Assembly: GCA_963576735.1 (NCBI GenBank)
Contig: OY755170.1
Location: 13,252,567 to 13,316,566, forward strand
From: Bedellia somnulentella
Taxonomy: Eukaryota; Arthropoda; Insecta; Lepidoptera; Bedelliidae
DNA length: 64,000 nucleotides
Reading direction: 5' to 3'
A model generated the notes under the pieces. That model was not told the DNA's origin. It made no database searches and saw nothing but the letters and a program-made list of their open reading frames with translations. The position numbers and the translations under genes are program-made. Shown piece by piece: positions 22,501 to 34,500 of the stretch (positions are counted from its first letter, which is position 1; every line of letters starts with the position of its first letter).

Positions 22501-25500
22501 ACAGTACTATAAAATTATTAATACTAACTACCTTCACAAAATTTTAAGTTACATTTGCGTTTAATATTTGCTATGTACAAAAAGAGCTAATGTTATCTGG
22601 AGTCTTGCTAGTGTTCTTCCCTCGCTTAGTTGTGCTAATGATCGGGTTCCAAGCAGGTGGTAATTGCCAACCATCATCTCTATTGAAGTTTGGATGTTTC
22701 TTTATTTTAATAGACTCGCGTATCATTCTAGGTATCAATCGATTCTCTTTTGCTAGAATTGTAGGTTTGTCAAAACGCATGTGGTGGTTTGGCTTATCGA
22801 AGGTGTGTTCACAAGGTGTGTGTATGAAAGACCACATAAACTAGACTGTGAGTGTGGTCTTTCATACATCGGCCAAACAAAGCGTAGTGTAGCAACTCGC
22901 GTTAGAGAACATATTGCTGATATGAAGAATAGGCGTCCTGGAAGATCTGCTTTGTGTGAACACACCTTCGATAAGCCAAACCACCACATGCGTTTTGACA
23001 AACCTACAATTCTAGCAAAAGAGAATCGATTGATACCTAGAATGATACGCGAGTCTATTGAAATAAAGAAACATCCAAACTTCAATAGAGATGATGGTTG
23101 GCAATTACCACCTGCTTGGAACCCGATCATTAGCACTACTAAGCGAGGGAAGAACACTAGCAAGACTCCAGATAACATTAGCTCTTTTTGTACATAGCAA
23201 ATATTAAACGCAAATGTAACTTAAAATTTTGTGAAGGTAGTTAGTATTAATAATTTTATAGTACTGTATAATGACAAATAACACCTCAGTCTTCCCGTGA
23301 CCATGATAACTGAAAAGTTTTCGAAACGTCGGGCTTTAAAAATAATGTAATAATACGCGATTAAAATATCCGAAAATCAAAAGTTGTTTCAATTATAATA
23401 TACGAGTATATTTCAAATATTAATGCCGTTTTGTAGACTTGATTGAAAGTTTTAAATCAGGCCACCGCAAACCACGGCGCACTGGATCTAAATTCAGATA
23501 GTTTTGGATGTATTTGTATGATACGCGTGTACACTAAGTTGTGTGTATAGTCTGCCCGTGTGTGTTTTACAAATCATTCTGTTAATTCTGTTACATTTAA
23601 ATCTTACCGTTATATTCGTTTTGGTCGTGGGAGGCAGATCGCTCTCTCTTGTCCAGCCTTCCCAAAGTTTCGCGCCAAATGTTATACGGCTCGCGATAGT
23701 CCTCATCCACGACTGCCGGCCTGCATCCATCAAAACTTTAAGTTTCAAACAAGTACTAAGTTAATAAATATGAAACATTTTTACTGGTAACGTTGTAAAC
23801 TGCTATATTAACTGCTATATTCCATGATTCGAATAACAGTAAAATTTACTGAATACTTCTTACGAGTCTTTTTGGTTTTAATTTTTATATAGGTTTAGGG
23901 CGGCTGATGGGTGTATTATTCTGATTATCTGACTATATAATTTATAGGCAAAGGTGTCACAAAAAGCTAAAAAGACTTGTGAAAGCGAAATGAGTTAACA
24001 ATCTTTAATATTCACAATATTAAGTTACTAATTGAAAAAATTAAATCATTTATTAGGCAAATAAAAGGTTATTAAAAATAATATGTTACCGTAGCATATG
24101 TAGGGGTGGGCAGGTAGCCAAAGACATGGCCAGTCTGGGCGCTCTGCGTCCGTGGTTATTTCTGTTCTGGCGAAAACCAGCACAGAATGGCTTTTTCAGC
24201 ACATTCGGGATACGGCGGCGATGTCTGCCGAGATAAAATTATTATTTAAATTAAATTGTTAAAATATGCAGTTTGCATAATTTAGCTACGATATTATTTG
24301 ATAGTAAGATTGTGAAGTAAGTATGCTATGAAAAATAGTGCGTATCAAATAAAGTACCAATGTGACATTTTGAAAATGTTGCACTGGAATTTTCAGTTTA
24401 TTGATAGTTTTAGATATAGCATTTTTAGTTTTTGAAGATGACTCAGTATGAGATATATTAAAATATATTTTTATTAAATCTGTCTTTAAAATTAAGTCAC
24501 ATTTGTTAATTTATTCAAGCGCGTTTGACTGACTATGAATAAACTGGTTATTTTAATGCAGTAAAATAATTATAGGACCTGGTGACTTTTTATTCAAGGA
24601 CTGCAAAAAGTGATACTGGATACGAACCTGCGCATCAATATGAAAGTAGCAGCACCAATGAAGGCTGCTCCCCCTGCAAGGCCTCCAGCAGCCAGGCTTA
24701 ACGACACCTTCAGTGAGTTGAGGCTGTTTCGCTTCTTCTTGGAGAATGAAAGGTTGTCGGTGCGGTAGTAGTCTTCCATGTATTCGAGGGTGGTATTGAG
24801 GATTCCCGATACTAAACAAAATAAAGAGTTATTCAGATATCTAGTATAATTTCCAAATTATCAGATTAAAGAAAATATCAACACCCACGCATTTATGCAC
24901 GCCATTAGTTCCCATTGACGCAGTCAGAGTGTATGAATATCTATTTTGTACAATACTGGCTAACCTCTTGAGTTTGTATAAATTCATCTATGTTATCATA
25001 GGTTATCACCCATTCTTCAGTAGTTAACATATTAAGAAAAGAAGACGTTTAAAAATACAGATTTAGAAGAGTTTTACCGTGTTACATCTACAAGCATACC
25101 TCTTTCTACTGATTAATGTACCGTCTTTGAATTCATTCATTTGCTAACATTCATTGGAACTGAATAATTTCGTTAAAAGCAAATGGCAAAAATTGTTCGG
25201 AACGAGACGTCGGATATTTGTACAAATAGGTACCAAAGCGTGTTTTCTGACTCTTTTTATTTCGGAACTGCCTGCTCTGTCAACACTTCTTTTTTTAACA
25301 GAGAAAAAGTTGCAACGTATATTTTTGGCGTGTTTTTTTACATGTTTTATCTTTCCATTACAATATTTCGTGTTTGTTTTAACTGTTAATTAGTCTGAAC
25401 CGTTATGCTTAGATCTTTGAAGGGTAAGCAGAGGTCATTCTTTACCTAATATGTCCCCTACATACCTCTTGCACTTCATTTACATTTACATACAGTTAGA

Positions 25501-28500
25501 CGAAAGAAACGAAAACAATTGATTATTTTAATTTCGCGACATCATTGAGACACATTTCTTATTTTCCAGTTTTTTTTACTGTTTTGGGCGCTATCAGAGA
25601 TTCAATGCAATTATATATGCAACTTAGGCATTAGATTATGATTTTTAAATATATTTATAAGGCACGCCACAGAGCCAGCAAACCTACACGGCAAAATAAT
25701 TTTCTTGATGCACTAAAAAATGTATAACCTAGGCGAGCAAGACTTACGTAATTACATAAAAGCTGAAAGTTTGTCAGAGTATGAACAATATAAACTTGAT
25801 ATTTTACTTACTCAACTAGTATATCCTACACGTATATATATTATTATTTTTTGACGCATGCGAGCCCGAAAACAATAAGCAGAATTACCTTTATACCTTC
25901 GTTATTACCTTCCTAATAATTACTCAATAAAATTTATGTAAAATGACTTGAGATAAAATAATTGATTTTTAATTTTGTTACAATCAATATTTTAGTGCCG
26001 TGGTTGATGTAATAAATAACAAGTTAATTTAATAATAAAACTGCTTCTGAAAGATTTCCCGTATCTCCATTTAAAGTTGTGTAGCTGATAATAAAATGGT
26101 TTAGCTGATGACAATAAGTTCTAGTTAAGTTCTAGGTCAGTGTCGGTGACGCACCATATTATATCTGCAGGTGAACTAAGCTAAGCGGAAATAAATCGCG
26201 TAAACAATAGTATGAAATTTAAGACTGAAGAATGTAAGATTTCCCCAACATCATTTTCTACTTAACAATTTCGAGAGGTTTTGGATTATCAACAGGATAA
26301 CAACAGAATTTCATCCGAGAAACTAAACTGCAAACAAAGTTTTATTTTAGCTATAAGCTAACCAAGAGCATACGTTTTGAAATTTAATTTAACATAAGTA
26401 ATTTCTTTATACTAGTTTCGTTTTTATATTGCGCTAGGTAATCTTTTTAAAGTATTTTGGGCTTTATTTAAAATAGTATTTGACTGGATGTGTATAATTG
26501 TCGTGGCCATATCGTAGATTTGAACACATCGTGAAATGATCGATCATTTCATGAAATGTGACCATTTCATGATGTGGCCAACTTAATTTGACCAGATCAT
26601 AAAATCGTCAACGTTTCACGATTTTGTCATCCACGCTTGGCCAGATCGTAGAAATAGGGTAACCTGTAAAATGCGATCCAAACTGTACCGTTTTTTAACC
26701 TATTGCTCAGTTTTTTCGTAATTAGCAAGGTATTCGAGAACCTTTTCATCAAAAACTCTTTTGTTATTACTTTCTTCCTCGCTTAATAACGAATTATTAA
26801 CTTTTTTACTGAGAGAAATAACGCTTTTGTCAGCGGCCGCCATCTTCACTCATAAACAAAGCGTTTTCAGCGCCTCTACCGGTAATTAATGTAACTATTT
26901 TACGATATGACCAAAGAATCTTAACCATTTCATGAAGAGCCGCGCGTTTAGTTGGCCATATCGAGAAACGATTTCTTATCATTGATCTGCCCAAACCACA
27001 TCACGATGTGGCCAATAAACAGTTGAACATTTCATGAAATACGACCATTTCATGAAATGATCGATCATTTCATGATGTGTTCAAATTTACGATATGGTCA
27101 CGACATAATCATAATGTAATAGAATCCATATGAGTTTTTATGTAATTTAAATAAACCCATATCTGAATGATATGGTAAGGTGAAAGAACATACTTAGATA
27201 GAAACAGTTTCTTTTATCTTATTGAACAGTTTTTCTAATCAAAGTTTTTTTTACTTGTCTCAGGACGATAAGTGAACAAGGGTAACACAGATGACAGATT
27301 TCTCTTAATCGAGGGCTTTTAATTCAACGCAAGGCGATTTATTACTTAGCAGCGATTTCCTCAAAAGAGCTGTGGATTAATTAGAGTAAGATAAAATTTG
27401 TGAAATAGCCCGAAGGCTGTGAGTGCTCCAAGTAGATAAGGAAAGCCGATGGAAGTAATGGATCTATTAGCGACTGTACGCTTTACGCCGCGAGCCTCCT
27501 TTTTGTTTCGCGAGCCCTGCCCTTCGACCTTGCGCGGTTCCTTAACTGGCTGCTCAATTGGTGTGTTCAAATATAAAATGTAATATTTTTAACTGACTCA
27601 AGATGTTTATTCTTGTGAAATCTTGTGCTGAGAGAACTATGTTGAACTTTTGACACATTTTTTACCTAATCATCGATTGTTTCTGCAATTTGAATTGATA
27701 AGATCAATGGAATTGATAAGGGGTATCTAGGTGAAATATTGATGTGCAAAAAGTCAGAAATCATGTATTCATCATTATCAGTAAGGGTCATAGTAAATCA
27801 ATGGAGTTAAGAGTAATTGACTGAAGTAGTACCTGATCTGAAGGTGATTTCACTGAGTAGTATCCATTCGTGTTGAAATTTCAATTTGAACATCAGATGT
27901 TTAGCTGTTCGGTTCTCAAGATCGATGTGAACGATCCTGGCATGTTCCGACACCCGGTCTTGTTTGGGCTCATAGCTGATAAAGTCTTCTTGCCATCTCT
28001 CACCTTCAAGGGAGAAGTAGACTTCTGCCTCTTTGAATAGCTGCGTGATATAAAATAATTTTATTTGTGTGAGAATCAATGTTACCGCTACCCTGTCTCA
28101 TGATACAGATAAGTTATAAGAGAAATAGAAGAAGAAATAGCTTGTTCTAAAGTTTGTATTTAAATTGCTTGTCTCTAAGACATAGTCACTTAAGAAAGTG
28201 GCAGAATTAGGTTAAAACTTGAATTTATGAATATAAAATACATTATCACAGTTGACTAACCAATGCATTTGCATAAATGAATGTATAATTATTCTCACCT
28301 GCACGTCTTTAGTAAACATGTTGTTTACGTGAAGATCGACGTGCTGGAAAACGCGGGGTGAGCTGAAGTTGAACAACAAGGTCACATAATCTTGCTGCAG
28401 CGTCGTCTTGTTCCATCCAACCCATCGGGTTCCTATACATGACACAAATCGTATGCATAAAATGTTACACTTCATTGAACCGACATAAAGTTCACTTCAC

Positions 28501-31500
28501 TAAACAATACTTAAGCTTTAAATAATTAATGTTACAATATTTGCAATTACTTGCATATTAAAACAGAGAGATGTTTCGCATAGAGACTCACCTCGAGTAT
28601 CATGAGGATCAAGTAATTCAAAGTCATTGGGACCCGTCAGAGAATCTGTCATCTGTCCAAGTCCGTGTTCCATCAGACCGTTGTTGAAGTCGCCGTCGTA
28701 AGCCAGGTCTTCGAAGCGGGCTCCTCCCGCCATCGTTGGCATGTTGCTCCCTTGCGGCGCCGTATAAGATGCCAAAGCCTCTGCGAATATGATGACAGCA
28801 TAAACAAACCGCCAACTGACGGTTGTACTCGCAAAGCGTCGATTGAAACAAGATTCATATTCGCATGCAATAGTGTAAATTGATTCGCAACAATAATTAT
28901 AAGAATGAGGCCCCGCGACTGCGATGACAATCGCCTGCATCGAAAAAACCTTTAGCTTGTTGTACCTACGTTTCCAGCGGCATCCATAGACCTCGACTCT
29001 CATGCAGGAGGTCCGAGGGTGAGCCGCGAATGGGAAAAACCGAATCCGTGAAGCGACGAAAGGTGACTCCAGCACGTTCTTTCTCGCCGTGTATGTATTC
29101 ACGTTGCCTGGGATCAGCTGTTTGAATGTAAGAATAGTATTGGATTAAATATTTTGAAGGTCTAATATTTACACCCTTTTTCCCGTCGACTCTGTTTGAT
29201 ATATTCAAATTTTCTTTCTGCTATAATGATTCCTGCAACAACCACTTTCTCATCAAAATTTTAAATTGAGATATGTCATATTAATGGATTTGTAAGCTTT
29301 TTAACTTATTTAGAATTAAATCAAGTTTTCAAACCAATTAATATAGTCAGTATGAAATTTAGTTTAAAATAATTTATCTAACAAGCTCGAATGCTTGAAA
29401 GCTTAAATTTTCGAACATTTGTTAACTTTGTAGAAGAGCATTATAGACAGTGGCAGGACCTGCCACAGAATTCGTTGAGAGGCTTTGTTTTACACGGTTT
29501 GGATATTCAACAACCATCACTCGTCAAGCGGAAAGCTTAGCGAGAACGAACAAAGCTTTATGCAGTCGAGTTTTGTGCATTTAACAGGACTATGTGTTTT
29601 GGTTCAATGCAAAATATGTATAAAGTGGTTGCACCATATACCTAATATATAGAGCAATTTAGTTGTATTTCAAAATATATTTCTTTAACGTCTGTTATTA
29701 AAACTTTTATGTTCTCTGATTAATTACATACATACATACATATACTCACGTAATTAGTTCCCATTTAGGGCAGGAAGAGAGAGGATAGAGACTATCTATC
29801 GTCACTTTGTATGATCCTGGGAAACCTCACTAGCTTCGTTTACAGAATCAGAATCAGAATCAGAATTTATTTGCCACATGTTGTATGTACAATGGTGTTT
29901 TAAATTATATAGAGTATCAAACATCCATCGATATCCTCATACATACTTTTTTATTCTCTTTGATTAATTGTTAGTATTAGCTGCTTTGTTAGATATATCG
30001 TTTGCTATATAACTGTAGATGAGTTCTTTATTTGCTATTTTATACTACAGTTGAGAGAGAGCTTCTTACCCTATTGCCGGTAAAATCCTTGTATTTAACC
30101 CAATGACCAAGAGATGGCCTCCAGTACTCCACGGCGTAGCTCTCCACAAACTCAACGCCCACGGAGTTGGCGAAGCGGCCTTGGGTTTCGGTCGCAGTGA
30201 TGAGAAACTCATCTCGAAGGTTTATCTCGAGGTATTGTCGACTTTTCCGAGAAATGAGCCCGTTGGGACACCACGCGCCACTGCGGATGTCCGTCCGGAT
30301 CCTGGGGAACACCAGACTTTTTGATACGCCGTATTTTAATATTACCCTATTTGTAAGACACGCTATCTAGCGCTCTTTTACACGCTCAATTTTACAAAGC
30401 TTAACTCCTGAGAATTTTGGTGAGCGTTTCCAGTTACGTTGAAAAACACGGTCGCGCATAAGTAAATGAAATTAGCGGCACATTCCGAGCAAATAGTGTG
30501 AGCCGTTTCGTTACGTTTGCAACGGAGCGAACCCTCCCACTCTTCCTTCACTGTGCAATTTGAATATCTCACTTCCGATCTCCACTGCTCTCCGAACAAG
30601 GAACGCTAAACGCCAAATTAACATAGTGTTTGCGCAATCGCTTCTGACCTATTGTAAGTTAGCACCCTTGATAGACTGATGAAGGTATATCCGATCGTAT
30701 TACTGGTATTCTATAACAAGGAGTGCTGTGCAGCCTTTGTTGAATGAGGAAAATTAAATCACATTCAAACTGTATAACTGGCGCCAAGTTCACGCTCCAT
30801 TGTCCCATTGGAGCTTATGCGGGCTTACAAGAGAATGTGAGATGGCACCCAGTTAATTGTTTGAGCGGAGTGTGAGCCGGAGCCGCGTCGACGTCGTTGC
30901 TTTTGCAATTAATACTACAATTCACCCGCACCATGCCAGTTGACCTGCTTGTCATATAAGAACTTGTTTGTGACAGGTACGTCAGCTTTATTTCAGCTCT
31001 TTCTATTACTAAGTATTTTCGTTGAAGTTACTATAAGAAAATTTCTCAGAATTTGCAACCATAATATCTTAATCTTGTTATTTACTTAGGTTTTTATAAA
31101 AGAAAACAATCTCAAACTCGATAAAAATATAAAGCTCCATTTAAGTGAAATTTTCTACTAATCTGTAATCTGTTACGATTTCGATCTAGAAATTTAGGTA
31201 AAAATGTATATTTTTGTAAAGAAGTTTCAGACACAATTTTTCTATTTTTATATTCAGACATTGTTCAGAATTTGACAAATGCGGCACGTTATTTGATAGT
31301 TTCTGAAGAAGTTGTTCACTTAAATGCGAGTTCTGTGGGAGCGACAAGTTGGTAACAAGTGTAAAACAAGTTGATACTTTAGTTGCAGATGTTACAAAAG
31401 ATATGTCGGCTGCAGAGGAGATGCAGTCGGTGGGTTCTTTAATGTGTCTCATTCGCTTTTATTCTTTTTAAAAGGTTCCCGTGTCTATTACCTCTAATTG

Positions 31501-34500
31501 AAATGATAGCTAAATAATATTGACTCAATACGATCGTTCTGCAAAGATTTGTGGTCGGCAAAATTACGTCGCCTTTTTTATTCTTTCTTTATTTATAAAA
31601 TTAAGTCGCTTCGCTAGTCATTTATAATAATTTAAAAGTCTGTATGAGTTTTTATCAAATACGGACAGTGTTTGAGCATTAAATAAAATGTGTTAAAATA
31701 AGGGCCCTATTAGATAGTATAAATTTTTATTGCACAATACTTTCTACAATTTAAAAACTGTTAATTATGAAACAAAACTTTGGACTTTGGCTGTTAAAAA
31801 CTTGCGACTATTTTAGGTGTTAACTTAGTAAGGTTCGTAAAATTAAGGATAGTTTGGATGGTCTGCCAGATTGATGGACCAAAGATATGTTTTTTTATGT
31901 AAAATACCTGGAACTGAGCGGCGAGACGCTCTGGTCATAGCTAGAGCTGGCCGTCAGCGAGTGGTTCCCGATCTTCCCGTTCTCCATGCCCAGGGGAACC
32001 TCGCAGCTGCCACTCTCCGCTGGAACAAATACATACATTACAATCATTGTCACGGTTTTTATATTTTTTTTCGCGTCAATTTAGACGAGTATTTTGCTTT
32101 AACTTGATAAACTTTTTGTGTCCACTATTACAGTAGGACATATTTTTGGACTGCTGATTTTAAAATAGCTGTATAGTGCCAGCTTAGAAAAGCACTATCT
32201 ATAACACTATTGATAAGTTATACAGTGAAGCCCTATCTTACTTACATATAATTATACCGATGCCAAATTAATTAGAGAACGCAAGGCAATGACAAGGGGC
32301 GCATCATACAACATTTTATTCTTTGTTACCGCCTGCGAGCGCTTATCTACCCTCCGCTCTGATGCGCTCTTATTACTACCCAACTCAATTTTAAAACACG
32401 TCACAAACAAAACGTTTAACTCATTTTTTAACCGACTTCAAAAAAGGAGGTTCTTAGTTCGATTGTTTGTATGTATGTATGTATGTATGTATGTATAATT
32501 GTCCGCGAATATCTCGAGTTTGGCTTAAGCTATTTGGATGCGGTTTTCAGAACAGTATTCGTTACATTTAGGAGAAGGTTTTAGTGCCTTAACCGACCAA
32601 AAAAAGAAAGGAGGTTCTGTGTTTGACCTGTATGTATGTCTGTTGGTCCGCGATTATCTCACGTTTGGCTTAAGCTATTTGGATGCGGTTTTCAGAAAAG
32701 TATTCGTTACATTAAGGAGAAGGTTTTAGTGCCTTAACCGACCAAAAAAAGAAAGGAGGTTCTGTGTTTGACCTGTATGTATGTCTGTTGGTCCGCGATT
32801 ATCTCACGTTTGGCTTAAGCTATTTGGATGCGGTTTTCAGAAAACAACGTGACGTGTCGGACGACGTGATAGCTCAGTGGGTAGAACAGCGGTTGACGTG
32901 CAAGCGACTAGTGTTCAAATCCCGGGTCGGGCCTACACCAATTTGTCTTTTCTAAAGACATAAGTGTGGTTAATTTATCATGGTTGTTAACGGTGAGGGA
33001 AAACATCGTGAGGAAACCCACATGGCTGAGTTGTACTCAGTCATGTGACAGTGTATTCGTACAAAACGGCGATAGGCCTGCCCCCTATCACGTGAGTACA
33101 CTGTCCATGCAAAACGTGGGTACTCTGAACACCAGGTGACAAAGTCACGTGATGTTCAGAAGTATTAGTACCTCTGCCAACCCCCTCGGGGATATTCGGC
33201 GTGAACGTTTATGTTATGTTATGTTATGTTATGTTTCAGAAAAGTATTCGTTACATTTAGAAGATAGGTTAAGTGATTTAACCGACTCTAAAAGAAAGGA
33301 GGTTCTGTGTTTGACCTGCATGTATGTATGTTGGTCGGCGATTATCTCGCGTTTCGCTTAAGCTATTTAGATGCGATTTTCAGAAAAGTACTTGTTACTT
33401 TCAGGACAAGGTTGTAGTGATCTAACCGTCTCAAAAAAGGAGTTTCTGAGTTTCACCTATAAGTATGTATGTAAGTTTGAAGGTTCTTAGTTATTATTAG
33501 ACAAAGAGTTATCAGTTTATGTTATTACATTCAGGAGAAGGTTTAAGTTCTTTAACCGACTCGAAAAAAAGGAGGTTTCTTAGTTTGAAATATAAGTATG
33601 TATGTAAAGTTATCAATACTAGACAGAGATTTATCAATATAATGTTAATAAAGTTTTTTTATTAGTAATAAACAGAGTTACTAAATTATTAAACAAAAAA
33701 GTATATAAAAACATGAATAAATTACTCTTAATTATATTGAAGAAAAAAATATATATTGCAACATCATGTTTCTCATTCTGGTCATTTCAATCAAGGCTCT
33801 TTCGTCATGGGGATGGTTAAGTAATTTCTTTGAATCTATATCACTTAAAACAATCTCATCAAGGGATTTTACACGACTCAACTCATATATACAAGAGTGT
33901 TTCTTCGCATTTGTGATAGGTGAACTTCTCTTTGCTCATCTGTTTCGGCAGCAAGAGGATCTCTCTCATTCTGAAGGGCAAGCACCAGTTATCGACACGA
34001 TAACGGTTAGAATGAGATGGCAGTATACGATACTAAGTAAGTGCGTAAAAGATGGCTGCTTTATCCCACGCGATAACTAGTTTAAATACGGCTCGTGCTT
34101 ACTCTGCTGAAGTCTTTGTTTTTTTTCGATGGGTGTTTCGTTCTCCATTACGCAACTTTTCCTTAAAGCATCCTTGGATTTTCTATCTAGGCCCGCAGGT
34201 AAACAAAATAGTTACAAGTAAGCTAAAGTCATAATAACAAATATTATAACTACCTGTTAAAAAAACTATAAAATAAACGGACAGTAAAACTTATCTCTAA
34301 AAAACTATCACTAATTCACTAAAAAAACTCAGAGTGATTTAAGAACTTATCACTAAAAAGTATGAAATAAAAAACAAAAACAAAAACTTCAAATTAAAAA
34401 CTAAACAGAAAAAAAAACAAATATTGTTACTGAAAACTATATTATTATTTTTTATTTAAAAAAGAACCGCCTTCAAAAATCCAACTGAAAAGTATAAAAT

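Larger units (their letters stand above)
16912..23607. other. Ddr: Ddr intron between exons 9 and 10
   Basis: About 6.7 kb, holding the mariner (17054-18344), a Helitron (20238-21191) and a Penelope fold-back (22386-23382). In 18.35-20.2 kb nothing is recognised beyond a small inverted repeat (gcctctcccat at 19840, complement at 19879). At 21.2-22.3 kb there is a GC-rich patch with a short CGG run (about 21420) and no recognisable gene. Confidence 0.4.
24812..27832. other. Ddr: Ddr intron between exons 7 and 8
   Basis: About 3 kb, containing the Ginger-like element at 26499-27105. The remainder, 24.8-26.49 and 27.1-27.8 kb, shows only AT-rich sequence with no motif I can name. Confidence 0.4.

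Noticed and set aside
22571..23178. Separate genes on both strands at 22571-22844 and 22753-23178
   Set aside because: They are mirror images produced by the inverted Penelope arms, not independent genes.
28518..29102. 194-codon minus-strand open frame as one protein
   Set aside because: It is Ddr exon 4 read through its donor into the intron and through exon 5 in the wrong frame; splice phase gives the better model.
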